A stretch of DNA of 58,068 nt from Laceyella putida. Lineage in GTDB: Bacteria; Bacillota; Bacilli; Thermoactinomycetales; Thermoactinomycetaceae. Positions 25,939-34,304 of the stretch are shown here, in pieces. The stretch's first letter is position 1, and every line of letters starts with the position of its first letter. The notes below the pieces were generated by a model. That model was given only the letters and a program-made list of their open reading frames with translations. It was not told the DNA's origin and searched no databases. The position numbers and the translations under genes are program-made. The stretch lies in assembly GCF_042665195.1 (NCBI RefSeq), contig NZ_JBHTBW010000014.1, positions 1-58,068 of the forward strand, given 5' to 3'.

Positions 25939-26739
25939 CTATTTTATGTCGCTCTCCTTGCGCAACACCACTACTGTGCATAAGTGCGGAACCCGAATGA
26001 TCGTTTCTGCAAACTCCCTCTCAAGCATTTGCTCCAAATCGCGTTGGAATGCTTTGCGCGCTTCGGCGGAAAGTTTGGTATACCAAGACAACGTCCTGAC
26101 CCGTCCGCTCCAGGCCTCATGGGTAAATGTCACGGAATAGGGATGTTCCCACGCCGCCGTACACGCAAAGGCGGCTTCTTGCCATTCATGATGCCAGTTG
26201 AGGGGGAAATGGATGATGCGTTCCCTGGTTTCCGCACGGCTGCCTGGCGGCTTCAATGCCTCAGAACCCAAATATTTGGCGGCAATAGCAAGAGTTTTTT
26301 GGCATACCGGCACAGTGAGATCCATGATGGTATCCATCACAATCAGTTTACCCTTATTTTTCAGCAAACGCCTCACTTCCGCAAGCGCTTGGGGACGGTC
26401 AAACCAATGCCATGCCCGCAATACCGTTACCACATCGGCACAGGCGCTTGGCAAGTTCGTCCCCTCTGCGGTGGCACATCGGTAATCAATGCGGTCTCCG
26501 TCAATGATGCGCGCTTCGGCCAACAATTCGGGGGAAGGATCAATCCCCGTCACCATCGCCCCTTGTTTAGCCAACTCTCTGCTTAAGACCCCGCTCCCAC
26601 AACCAAGGTCAACCACACGCTGATCCGCCAAACGAACGCCCAATGCGCGCAACTGGTCAAACACCCCAAGCGGAAAGTCATTCCGCCATTTGGCATAATC
26701 TTTCGCTACGCTTCCAAAATCGACTGAATGGCTCAACAC
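25939..26739 (-). CDS. Class I SAM-dependent methyltransferase
   Basis: A 266-residue Methyltransf_11-type enzyme. Motif I is VVDLGCGSGVLSREL (about 41-55), followed by GIDPSPELLAEAR for the adenosine-binding acidic loop and VVTVLRAWHWFDRPQAL for motif post-II. The C-terminal half is a lid that would choose the substrate. The acceptor is unknown; the group is near the yeast TMT1/ubiquinone-type methyltransferases by pattern. The start is GTG (GTG-TTG-AGC) with GGGTGAA upstream. It is 32 bases after the Nudix gene and so in an operon with it. Confidence 0.85.
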   Translation of the reverse strand: MLSHSVDFGSVAKDYAKWRNDFPLGVFDQLRALGVRLADQRVVDLGCGSGVLSRELAKQGAMVTGIDPSPELLAEARIIDGDRIDYRCATAEGTNLPSACADVVTVLRAWHWFDRPQALAEVRRLLKNKGKLIVMDTIMDLTVPVCQKTLAIAAKYLGSEALKPPGSRAETRERIIHFPLNWHHEWQEAAFACTAAWEHPYSVTFTHEAWSGRVRTLSWYTKLSAEARKAFQRDLEQMLEREFAETIIRVPHLCTVVVLRKESDIK

Positions 26740-26770
26740 GCTTCACCCTTTATGATTATATGGATTTATT

Positions 26771-27265
26771 CTATTCCCCTCCTTTCAGTTCACAAAACTC
26801 AAACTTTTTCAGCTCCCCACCCTCCCAGACATTATGAAATTCATAATTTTTTCCATCCGCCAACAAAAACGGTAAACACTTCACCACATTAACGGCCAGT
26901 CCCATATTCTCAGGATGCAAGATCCAAGAAATCTTCTTCCAATCCAGAATGCCTTCATCGATCTTAATCGGAGTGGCAGGATAAGGATAGTTGGCGGGCA
27001 GTTCTGTCCAAAACAAATGCATGCCTCCCCTCGTTCCATCCTCCAACGTCCAAATCATCCGACCGCGATAAGTCATGGTTGCCAAACGCAGACCCGCTTC
27101 CTCCTCCACCTCACGCAAAGCACTCTCATGCGGCGTTTCTCCTGGCTCAATTCTTCCGCCCAATCCATTCCATCTGCCCATCCATGAAGATTTTTCTCTA
27201 TTCAACAGTAAAATTTCATCTTCCTTTTTAATAAAGCACATCGTATATTGGCATTGAACTGTCAA
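26771..27265 (-). CDS. Nudix hydrolase, MutT/8-oxo-dGTP diphosphatase type
   Basis: A 164-residue protein with the Nudix box GGRIEPGETPHESALREV then EEEAGL (about residues 36-59), exactly G-x5-E-x7-REV-EEE-GL. The flanking WMGRWNGLGG is typical of the MutT-like group that cleans oxidised nucleotides such as 8-oxo-dGTP, which is a family-level guess. Start is TTG with GGAGTGA 6 bases upstream. First gene of an operon with the methyltransferase. Confidence 0.82.
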   Translation of the reverse strand: MTVQCQYTMCFIKKEDEILLLNREKSSWMGRWNGLGGRIEPGETPHESALREVEEEAGLRLATMTYRGRMIWTLEDGTRGGMHLFWTELPANYPYPATPIKIDEGILDWKKISWILHPENMGLAVNVVKCLPFLLADGKNYEFHNVWEGGELKKFEFCELKGGE

Positions 27266-27465
27266 ATTTCTTCACTCCTATTAAAAAAATCGTTTTAAAT
27301 TCATTAGAAAATCTTCTGCCCTAATCACAAAATCCCTCTTGGCCCTTTTCTTTTTCTATAGTCAAAAATATAAAAAGAACCTTTATTTAATATTTATAAT
27401 TCTCTATACGAGCATAAATATGATAATATAAAAATTGAAAACTTTCATGCAAGGAGGGTTGGTTT

Positions 27466-27879
27466 ATGAGATTGATCCCCCGGATTAACAGCATTTTGAG
27501 TAAACGACGCGAGGAAGGGTACAAAATCTATGGGCAAGTCCCCAATCAAACCTCTCTCGCGCGGGCTCTGGGAGCAAGAAAACAACAAGTTTCCCTGTGG
27601 GCAAGAGGGGCGGCCATCCCACGGCCTGAAGCGATCTTCCATATGGCTCATCTCCTCGATGTGCGCCCTGAGGAATTATATGAATTTGTCCCTCCCACCG
27701 AAGAAGAACAACTCGCGCTAATCCACGAATTTGAAACAAAAGAACGCGAAGACACACTTCGGCGCAAAGAGAAAAAGATTAATGAATTACGCGAAAAAGG
27801 CTTGAGTGAAGATGCCATTCAAGTCAAAATCAAAATGCTGGGTTTGACGAAGTATGATGAAGAGCTGGCAGATACATAA
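27466..27879 (+). CDS. Helix-turn-helix (XRE-like) DNA-binding protein with coiled tail
   Basis: A 137-residue protein. Residues 1-75 hold a lambda-repressor-like HTH (NQTSLARALGARKQQVSLWA, then LLDVRPEELYEFV, the usual XRE end). The tail from about 80 is charged and helical (EEEQLALIHEFETKEREDTL, RRKEKKINELREKGLSEDA), fit for a coiled coil. The N-terminus extends with IPRINSILSKRREEGYKIYG. AAGGAGGG is 7 bases upstream. It is followed 66 bases later by the thioredoxin-like gene; whether they share a message is unclear. Target unknown. Confidence 0.8.
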   Translation: MRLIPRINSILSKRREEGYKIYGQVPNQTSLARALGARKQQVSLWARGAAIPRPEAIFHMAHLLDVRPEELYEFVPPTEEEQLALIHEFETKEREDTLRRKEKKINELREKGLSEDAIQVKIKMLGLTKYDEELADT

Positions 27880-27945
27880 ATCCGCTCCCCTTCAATATGA
27901 TATAATGATAGAAAGTTTACACAGTTACCGGAAGGGGGTTTCACC

Positions 27946-28500
27946 ATGGCGTTGACCGAATCCAATATGTTTCCGCTTGGCGCAACTGCTCCGTCATTCA
28001 CACTGCCTGATGTCGTTTCAGGGAAACAGGTGTCCCTTGATGAGTTGAAATCCGACACCGCTACAGTGATCATGTTTATTTGTAACCATTGCCCCTATGT
28101 CAAACATGTGCAATCACAATTAGTGCGACTGGCCAACGACTACTCCCCAAAAGGGGTGTCCTTTATCGCCATCAGTTCCAATGATGCCATGCAATATCCC
28201 GAAGACGGACCAGACAAGATGAAGCAAGTGGCTGAAGAGTTTCAATATCCGTTCCCTTATCTATACGATGAGACGCAGGAGGTGGCCAAAGCATACCAAG
28301 CGGCTTGCACGCCGGACTTCTACATTTTCGACAGCAAGTTGGCTTGTGTTTACCGCGGGCAACTGGATGACTCCCGTCCAGGCAATGAACTTCCCGTCAC
28401 CGGTTCCTCCATCCGTGCGGCATTGGATCAGATATTGGGCAATGAACCGGTTACCGTGCAACAAAAGCCCAGCATGGGTTGCAATATCAAGTGGAGATAA
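27946..28500 (+). CDS. Thioredoxin-family redoxin (AhpC/TSA-like)
   Basis: A 184-residue thiol protein. The thioredoxin fold has CNHCPYVKHV (Cys46, Cys49, a CxxC) at the active site and a cis-Pro in ACTPDFYIFD. The C-terminal SMGCNIKWR adds a conserved Cys seen in this redoxin group (COG0526, PRX_like1). It has no signal peptide, so it is cytosolic; likely a thiol oxidoreductase or weak peroxidase. Start follows GAAGGGGG. Single unit with a terminator at 28513-28548. Confidence 0.85.
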   Translation: MALTESNMFPLGATAPSFTLPDVVSGKQVSLDELKSDTATVIMFICNHCPYVKHVQSQLVRLANDYSPKGVSFIAISSNDAMQYPEDGPDKMKQVAEEFQYPFPYLYDETQEVAKAYQAACTPDFYIFDSKLACVYRGQLDDSRPGNELPVTGSSIRAALDQILGNEPVTVQQKPSMGCNIKWR

Positions 28501-28512
28501 CTTCACCAAGAA

Positions 28513-28548
28513 AAGAGATCACGCTCAATCCGAGGTGATCTCTTATTC
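28513..28548. terminator. Terminator between the redoxin gene and the Sfp-type gene
   Basis: Stem AAGAGATCAC/GTGATCTCTT with a 12-nt loop between converging genes; short T-runs on each side. Confidence 0.65.
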
Positions 28549-28566
28549 GTGTTTCACTTGTGTCTG

Positions 28567-29331
28567 CTAGAACCCACTTTCCGTCACTATGCGGTGACGC
28601 CAACGCGCCAACACTTCCCGACCGTCATGCAACTGTACACCATCCACTGCGCCGATCACCGCCACGCATCCTTCCGTCTGTTCATCCAATTCCAATGGAA
28701 AACAAGTGATCCGCCCCACCATCTCCGGTCGCTCTTGCCATGATAATAACTTAGGAGCTTGATCGGCCGGACTCACCTGCACATGCTGGAGCGGAACCGT
28801 CAATCCATCGCCCGTCGCCTTGACGATGGCTTCTTTTCGCGTCCAATAACGATAAAATCCACGCATTTGTTGCTCCGGCGGAAGTGATCTCCAGGATTGC
28901 TGCTCCGCTTCAGATAGGGACATCCTCACCAGTCCGTCAAGATCGGCCTCCCTTTTGATCCATTCGATGTCCACGCCAAAAGGATGCTGTTGGGACAAGC
29001 CAATCACCACCCATTCTCCGGAATGAGAAACACTGATCTCCATCTTGGTTTCATTCCGTCGGAGCAATAACGGTTTCCCATGCTCCTCACCACATGTGGG
29101 ACAAGCCCGAGTCACCGGCACTTCATGGGGAGCGATGGACAACTCCTCCGCCAACAGCAACCGCAACAGACCACAAGACAGGAGGGCCCGAGCTTGATCC
29201 GCCTGTTTGCGGAAAGACCGAACCCTTTTAGCTTCCCGTTCACTTAAGATCGTTTCCAAAAATAAAGAAGCTTCCGCAATCGGCACTTTCCATAGATGAA
29301 TGAATTGGGGTTGTCGTGCAATATGGCTCAT
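28567..29331 (-). CDS. 4'-phosphopantetheinyl transferase (Sfp type)
   Basis: A 254-residue Sfp-family enzyme that loads phosphopantetheine from CoA onto carrier proteins of fatty acid, polyketide or peptide synthases. Motifs: PLLLRRNETKMEISVSHSG near residue 90-110, FGVDIEWI (Mg binding, about 138) and FYRYWTRKEAIVKATGDGL (W-x-x-KEA-x-K, about 178). It looks like a two-fold pseudo-dimeric, 220-250-residue Sfp-type rather than AcpS. No synthase clusters are in view. The ATG has only a weak AGGTGG site. It is divergent from the phzF-like gene. Confidence 0.88.
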   Translation of the reverse strand: MSHIARQPQFIHLWKVPIAEASLFLETILSEREAKRVRSFRKQADQARALLSCGLLRLLLAEELSIAPHEVPVTRACPTCGEEHGKPLLLRRNETKMEISVSHSGEWVVIGLSQQHPFGVDIEWIKREADLDGLVRMSLSEAEQQSWRSLPPEQQMRGFYRYWTRKEAIVKATGDGLTVPLQHVQVSPADQAPKLLSWQERPEMVGRITCFPLELDEQTEGCVAVIGAVDGVQLHDGREVLARWRHRIVTESGF

Positions 29332-29453
29332 CGCGTTATTATGCCACCTTTTCCTAATTTTCCGGTTACCTCAACTATTTTCTCACGAAATAAAGTAAAA
29401 TGGAAAGAGTTAAGAGCAAATACCCCTCTCTCATCCTTAAAGGAGAAATGAAG

Positions 29454-30251
29454 ATGAAGATGTCCATTCCACTGTTTCAGGTAGACGCTTTTACCAATGA
29501 ACCATTTAAGGGAAATCCAGCTGGGGTCTGTATCCTCCCCCATCCCCAAGCGGAAGATTGGATGCAACAATTAGCCAGTGAAATGAACTTGGCGGAAACC
29601 GCCTTCCTCTATCCAGAAGCGGACGGCTATCGCCTGCGTTGGTTCACACCGACGACCGAGGTCGATCTCTGCGGCCACGCGACCTTGGCCAGCGCCCATA
29701 TTCTCTGGGAACAAGGATATCTGGCAAGTGACCAAGTCGCTCGCTTCTATACCAAGAGTGGACAGTTGATCGCCAAACGGAAAAAAAACGGCATCCAACT
29801 TGATTTTCCTGCGGTCGCCATTCAGCTGACCGAGATTCCTCACCAACTGATAGCCCTGCTTGGCGACAAGGTACAGCAATGTTTAACGGATCAGGCGAAT
29901 TTGGTTGTCGTGTTAAAAAGTGAAGCCGATGTCCGACAGTTGCAACTCCATCGCGATGAGATCTTAGCCATCCCCGGATTGAAGAATGGTGTGATCTTCA
30001 CGGCGCTCGGGACAGAATTGGACTTTGTCTCACGCTGTTTCTTCCCGCAAGTCGGCATTGATGAAGATCCCGTGACCGGCTCCGCCCACTGCCTGCTGGG
30101 TCCATACTGGGGGCAAGTGTTGAGCAAAACCACGCTCACGGCTTACCAAGCTTCGCCTCGTGGTGGTGAACTGCGCATTGATCTCAATGGTCAACGAGTC
30201 CACTTAACGGGGCAAGCGGTCACCATCTTTAAAGCGGAGTGCCTGGTATGA
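29454..30251 (+). CDS. PhzF-family isomerase
   Basis: A 265-residue two-lobed protein of the phenazine-biosynthesis PhzF/diaminopimelate-epimerase fold. VDAFTNEPFKGNPAGVC (10-26), the catalytic Glu48 in MNLAETAF, LCGHATLA and DEDPVTGSAHCLLGPYW are all family hallmarks. No phenazine genes are near, so it is a stand-alone YddE-like isomerase/epimerase of unknown substrate. I start at the second ATG of the ATGAAGATGAAGATG run, 8 bases after AGGAG; the others fit less well. Confidence 0.85.
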   Translation: MKMSIPLFQVDAFTNEPFKGNPAGVCILPHPQAEDWMQQLASEMNLAETAFLYPEADGYRLRWFTPTTEVDLCGHATLASAHILWEQGYLASDQVARFYTKSGQLIAKRKKNGIQLDFPAVAIQLTEIPHQLIALLGDKVQQCLTDQANLVVVLKSEADVRQLQLHRDEILAIPGLKNGVIFTALGTELDFVSRCFFPQVGIDEDPVTGSAHCLLGPYWGQVLSKTTLTAYQASPRGGELRIDLNGQRVHLTGQAVTIFKAECLV

Positions 30252-30257
30252 AGCAAG

Positions 30258-30300
30258 ATACGCAGCCTTTTCTAACGGAGAAGAGGTTGCGCGTATTTTT
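30258..30300 (+). terminator. Terminator of the phzF-like gene
   Basis: ATACGC/GCGTAT outer stem with a bulged inner stem (AGCCT/AGGTT), followed by TTTTTATC. Confidence 0.6.
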
Positions 30301-30330
30301 ATCTGATTTTAATCCAACCCAGATCCAGCG

Positions 30331-30359
30331 TTGACAGTCATATATGAATGCGATATATT
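30331..30359 (+). promoter_or_regulatory. Strong sigma-A promoter of the EamA transporter
   Basis: -35 TTGACA (30331-30336), 17-bp spacer, -10 TATATT (30354-30359). The leader to the start codon is about 85 nt and contains pairing blocks (GGAA/TTCC). Confidence 0.75.
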
Positions 30360-30449
30360 TCTGATAATTCTAGGAAGGTCTGCCAGTCTAAATTCCCAAA
30401 ATGCCGATGACATGCCGGAGTTGGCTATTCAGTATTTGAATGAGGTGGT

Positions 30450-31370
30450 ATGGATATGAAAGCATTCGTGATCCCCCAACGGGCCATGGGCTATGGTTTG
30501 GTCCTGTTTGCCGCCATTTTATGGGGAGTCTCCGGAGCTACGGCGCAGTACCTGTTTGCATCCGCCCGGTTTTCTCCCGAATGGCTGGTCGTCATTCGAT
30601 TGCTCATCTCGGGCATCCTCCTTCTCACTTTTCTCACGATGACGCATAAAGAGGTTCCCATCTGGGCGATCTGGAAAGATCGTCGTGATCGCATGCGTTT
30701 GATCCTCTTCGGACTCGCAGGTTTGCTCGGCGTCCAATATACGTATTTCGCGGCGATTGACGCTTCCAATGCAGCCACCGCCACGGTGCTCCAGTATGTC
30801 GCCCCCACCCTTGTCGTATTGTTTCTTGCGGTACGGGGCAAAAAGTGGCCAGGAATAAGAGAGCTTGTCGCCGTGGCCCTTTCCTTTGTCGGCACGTTAC
30901 TCTTGGTCACCAGCGGCAACCTCGATCAGCTGTCCATTTCGCAAGCCGCGCTATTCTGGGGCATCAGTTCAGCCGTGGCCCTCGCCTTCTATACGATCCA
31001 ACCCTCATCGTTGCTTTCGCGCTGGGGATCCCCGTTGATCATTGGTTGGGGAATGGTGATCGGGGGCATCGGGTTCAGCTTCATTCATGCGCCTTGGGAC
31101 GTGGAAGGACGCATCACCGCTCCCACCCTCCTTGCCGTTGTCTTTATCATCTTGTTTGGCACCTTGATCGCCTTCACATGTTACTTAGAGAGCTTAAAAT
31201 ATATACGACCCGCCGAAACCAGCATCCTCGCCAGTGCAGAGCCTTTGACGGCCGCCGTTTTGTCGGTGATCTGGCTCCACGTCCCCTTTGGCCTGGTTGA
31301 GTGGATCGCAACATGTTGCATATTGGGAACGGTATTTATCCTGTCCATTGAAAAAAAGCGCTGGGGTTAA
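30450..31370 (+). CDS. EamA/DMT-superfamily transporter
   Basis: A 306-residue membrane protein with ten predicted helices in two EamA repeats. The first repeat starts YGLVLFAAILWGVSGATAQY with the conserved WG; the second begins ALFWGISSAVALAFYTIQPS. Members export metabolites or amino acids, or act as permeases for drugs; the substrate is not readable. GAGGTGG precedes the ATG. A consensus promoter lies 90 bases upstream. Converges on the CBM fragment. Confidence 0.85.
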   Translation: MDMKAFVIPQRAMGYGLVLFAAILWGVSGATAQYLFASARFSPEWLVVIRLLISGILLLTFLTMTHKEVPIWAIWKDRRDRMRLILFGLAGLLGVQYTYFAAIDASNAATATVLQYVAPTLVVLFLAVRGKKWPGIRELVAVALSFVGTLLLVTSGNLDQLSISQAALFWGISSAVALAFYTIQPSSLLSRWGSPLIIGWGMVIGGIGFSFIHAPWDVEGRITAPTLLAVVFIILFGTLIAFTCYLESLKYIRPAETSILASAEPLTAAVLSVIWLHVPFGLVEWIATCCILGTVFILSIEKKRWG

Positions 31371-31474
31371 TCCCCTTGCGCTTGAAAGTCATCTAATTTG
31401 CGTTGCAAACTTGTTGGGGACAATATCCTGACGAAAAGTGGTTGTTGTCCTGACGGAAAAGCACCCGTTTCATG

Positions 31475-31888
31475 TCATTTGACCCGGAAAAATTGGACAT
31501 TGTCAAAATCGGCCCAGTTATCCGGATTGGCATCGCTGTAGATGAAAACGGTGGCCGAACCTCCCGTCACCTTGATGTTGGAAACAGTGAACTCGGTCCA
31601 GACATCCGGGATTTTCTTGCCTTTTAAATCTATGGAAGCTTTTTGATCGCTAGCGTTTTTGTCATAATTCTCCACGCCGAACTCAAGATGGTTTTGCCCG
31701 CCGCCGCTCCGCAACCAAATTTTGGCTTCATAGACACCATCAGGAAGTTGATTGAGCTGTTGATACACTTTTTGCTTGTAAGCCTTATCCGACCAGTAGT
31801 TGAGGTTGGCCTTACCTTTGAAAGGGAAGTCTTTGGCTATTTCTATGACATGAGCTTGTCGATTCCGCTCACTGATTATTGGGCTCAT
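31475..31888 (-). pseudogene. Carbohydrate-binding module fragment of a secreted glycosidase
   Basis: The 137-codon frame is a beta-sandwich like the sugar-binding C-terminal domain of galactanases: LNYWSDKAYKQKVYQQLNQL, PDGVYEAKIWLRSGGGQNHL, VTGGSATVFIYSDANPDNWA and a final DFDNVQFFRVK. There is no signal peptide, no catalytic domain and no ribosome site before the ATG, and a stop lies in frame a few codons upstream. It is best seen as the surviving 3' end of a lost enzyme gene. Confidence 0.55.
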
Positions 31889-31936
31889 TTTGGGGAGAAC
31901 GACAAGCTAATATAACCGGAGTATTGCGTCGGAACA

Positions 31937-31972
31937 ACAGGAGGAATCGCAACCCATTGCGATTCCTCCTGT
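31937..31972 (-). terminator. Terminator of the monooxygenase-like gene
   Basis: A perfect 16-bp stem (ACAGGAGGAATCGCAA and its complement) with a 4-nt loop, just after the stop; only TTGTTCC follows on the minus strand. Confidence 0.7.
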
Positions 31973-31988
31973 AACCTGGTTGTCTGCT

Positions 31989-32327
31989 CTATTCCGTTTC
32001 CATTATTCTCCCATAGTCCCGTTCCACTTTGGCCACGCGCACAGCGTAGTTCAAATACCACTCGACCTTGCCCCGTTCTTGCGCGATTTGATGTGCGGCA
32101 TGTTCTTTCCAAGCGCGAATCGCCTCTTCCGACTCCCAATAGGACACCGTAATCCCAAGCCCGGTGGCATCCCGGACGCTTTCCATCCCCAAAAAACCGG
32201 GTTGCTGCTTCGCCAACAAACCCATTTGCTCTGCCATCTCCCCATATCCCTGATCCGCTTCGATTCGCGCCGATGTGAAGATCACGGCATAATAAGGTGG
32301 GCTTGGCGTTTTCGCCAATGAACTCAT
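31989..32327 (-). CDS. ABM-domain (antibiotic biosynthesis monooxygenase-like) protein
   Basis: A 112-residue dimeric alpha/beta-barrel protein. AVIFTSARIEADQGYGEMAE, GFLGMESVRDATGLGITVSY and YWESEEAIRAWKEHAAHQIA are the standard ABM strands and helices, as in YqjZ. Such proteins range from haem-degrading and quinone-oxidising to unknown; the haem-ligand pattern of IsdG (Asn, His, Trp) is not evident. Start at 32327 uses GGAAG 8 bases before; a longer reading has a poor site. Confidence 0.78.
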   Translation of the reverse strand: MSSLAKTPSPPYYAVIFTSARIEADQGYGEMAEQMGLLAKQQPGFLGMESVRDATGLGITVSYWESEEAIRAWKEHAAHQIAQERGKVEWYLNYAVRVAKVERDYGRIMETE

Positions 32328-32369
32328 GCGGCCACTTCCTTTCTCCACAACTTATTTTGTTAAAGAAAT

Positions 32370-32400
32370 AAGTGCCGAGAGTGATTCTCAGCACTTTTTA
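32370..32400. terminator. Terminator of the Gfo/Idh gene
   Basis: AAGTGC-GAGA/TTCTC-GCACTT stem with T-runs on both sides. Confidence 0.65.
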
Positions 32401-32412
32401 GCCGCCGCCATC

Positions 32413-33573
32413 CTAATCCCCAATACTTACCCAGCGCTTGGTACGGTGGCTCTCCAGGATCGCATCGATCAATTGCATAATGCGATGCCCCTCGGCGAAG
32501 CTGGAGAAGGTGCGATGGCTTTGCCAGTCCTCCCCTTTTTGCCGGAGCCGGACCGCTTCATAGAAATTGAGAAACAAGTTTTTCAACCCATCAGGCCAAC
32601 CTTCTTCATGGCCACCCGGATAGTGGGCGAGGCCCCTTGCCTGCTCGCTCAACAAACCTGGGTCACGCATCAGTTCTTGGTTGGCGCGGTCACGATGACC
32701 AAACCAGAGCTTGTTGGGATTTTCTTGCTCCCACGCGAGGCTCGCTTGGTTCCCCGCAATCTCAAAATGCAGATGGTTTTTCCGGCCCGCATTCACTTGG
32801 GACACGGTAAATACCCCATGCGCCCCGTTTTCAAAATGCACCAATACCGTTCCCGCGTCTTCCGTGGCGATCTCCATCTCTTCAAACTCCGCCGTTACGT
32901 TGCTGGCGAAGCTTTGCACAGCGGTCGTCGGCTTTTGGCGAACAGGATGAACCGTTTTCAAATCCGCAAATACTTCGACGATGTTTTGTCCCAACACATG
33001 CTGCACAGTGTCACACCAGTGTGAACCGATATCGGCAATCGCCCGGGAATCTCCGTTCTTGTCCGGCTCCAGACGCCAGCTATAGTCGGTGGGGAAGAGC
33101 AACCAATCCTGCAGATAACCGCCCGTGACCAAATGGACTTTGCCAATTTTGCCTTCCCGGATCGCTTGTCTTGCCTCTTGCACCATGGGATAGTGGCGAT
33201 AGTTGAAGCATACGCCCGATACCACGTCATTCTTAGCCGCCAACGCCGCCAATTCTTTTGACTCTTCACTGCTCATCGCCAATGGTTTCTCGGACAAGAG
33301 ATGTTTCCCCGCTTTTAAAACGGCTATATTGATGGGGTGATGCAAATAGTTTGGCGTACAGTTATGTACCGCATCCACCGCCGGATCTTGCAACAGTTCT
33401 TCGTAACTGCCATACGCTTTGGTCACCCCAAATTTATCTGCAAAGGCTTGCGCTTTGTCTTGACTGCGTGATGCAACCGCATACACTTCCACAAACGGAA
33501 CGCGGTTTAGCGCTTCCAAATGGGATTGTGCCGAAAAGCCCGTACCGATAATCCCCACTTTTACTTTTGCCAA
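32413..33573 (-). CDS. Gfo/Idh/MocA-family NAD(P)-dependent oxidoreductase
   Basis: A 386-residue sugar or inositol dehydrogenase-like protein. The Rossmann start KVGIIGTGFSAQSHLEAL (4-21) binds NAD(P); the catalytic-type EKP sits in HLLSEKPLAM (about 94); and GDSRAIADIGSHWCDTVQHV holds the active-site Asp and His. The end (YPGGHEEGWPDGLKNLFLNF) recalls the IolG/IolX-like branch. Start TTG after AGGAGGGG. The neighbourhood holds no sugar operon to fix the substrate. Confidence 0.85.
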   Translation of the reverse strand: MAKVKVGIIGTGFSAQSHLEALNRVPFVEVYAVASRSQDKAQAFADKFGVTKAYGSYEELLQDPAVDAVHNCTPNYLHHPINIAVLKAGKHLLSEKPLAMSSEESKELAALAAKNDVVSGVCFNYRHYPMVQEARQAIREGKIGKVHLVTGGYLQDWLLFPTDYSWRLEPDKNGDSRAIADIGSHWCDTVQHVLGQNIVEVFADLKTVHPVRQKPTTAVQSFASNVTAEFEEMEIATEDAGTVLVHFENGAHGVFTVSQVNAGRKNHLHFEIAGNQASLAWEQENPNKLWFGHRDRANQELMRDPGLLSEQARGLAHYPGGHEEGWPDGLKNLFLNFYEAVRLRQKGEDWQSHRTFSSFAEGHRIMQLIDAILESHRTKRWVSIGD

Positions 33574-33722
33574 GGTATTTCCCCTCCTCTATTTCCATAC
33601 CAACATGAATCAATAGAGTAATGATGTCCACATTCCTATTTTATATAATTACCCACCTTTATTAAATAACTGAATGATATAACATTCAAATTATTTTTCA
33701 CACAAAGAAATTTCTCTCCACA

Positions 33723-33766
33723 CACAAACCCAGAGAAGCCTCGACAAATGGTCCACTGGGTTTGTG
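33723..33766. terminator. Hairpin downstream of the Cys/Ser-rich gene
   Basis: Stem CACAAACCCAG/CTGGGTTTGTG with a 22-nt loop. No clear T-run, so terminator use is only likely. Confidence 0.45.
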
Positions 33767-33792
33767 ATCAACGTATCCAGCCGCTTTTCCAG

Positions 33793-34116
33793 TTAGCTAC
33801 TGCTGCCGCAACTGCTACTACTGCAACTGCTACTACTGCAACTGCTACTACTGCAACTGCTACCGCTGCAGTTGCTTCCACTGCAATTGGAACCTGAATC
33901 TGAGCCGCCGCCACTTCGATCATCATAATCATCACTGTCAAACAGGAAGAAAGGCGTTGAACCTGAGGAAGAAGAACGGGAAACGCCCCCGCCGCGATAT
34001 TTCCTTCTCCTTCTGCCCCGTTTTTTCATCCTTTTCACATTCAGCACGATAATCATCACCATAAAAAACAGCCATAACAGAAAAAACAGACCGAAAAAAC
34101 CAAAAATAAGTTCCAA
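33793..34116 (-). CDS. Membrane protein with a Cys/Ser-repeat tail
   Basis: A 107-residue protein. Residues 2-27 are one hydrophobic segment (FGFFGLFFLLWLFFMVMIIV), then a basic stretch (KRMKKRGRRRRKYRG), then a low-complexity tail ending in repeated SSCSS units with about seven evenly spaced Cys (roughly every fifth residue). The DNA there is a tandem repeat of about 15 bp (GCAACTGCTACTACT on the plus strand). I do not recognise a family. Such a tail could bind metal or be lipid-modified or cross-linked. Start TTG with GAAGGGAG. It may be subject to repeat-number change. Confidence 0.6.
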   Translation of the reverse strand: MELIFGFFGLFFLLWLFFMVMIIVLNVKRMKKRGRRRRKYRGGGVSRSSSSGSTPFFLFDSDDYDDRSGGGSDSGSNCSGSNCSGSSCSSSSCSSSSCSSSSCGSSS

Positions 34117-34222
34117 TCAAACATTCTCCCTTCTGCAAGAAGGCTGTAATTATGTCAACACTTCCTATTTTCCTTTTTATCAAAAAACGCAAACCTAACC
34201 TTTGATCATTTCTCGGATTCAT

Positions 34223-34251
34223 TTGGCGTTCTGACGAATCTGTTGTATACT
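34223..34251 (+). promoter_or_regulatory. Promoter of trhO
   Basis: -35 TTGGCG (34223-34228), 17-bp spacer, -10 TATACT (34246-34251). Confidence 0.6.
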
Positions 34252-34304
34252 ATTATGCAGGCTATTTTTTACAGGAATCAGGGAAAGGAAGCAGGTGATC
34301 ATCT

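Noticed and set aside
33800..33890. CRISPR-like short repeats
   Set aside because: The units are a 15-bp coding repeat without spacers and are explained by the Ser/Cys tail of the protein.
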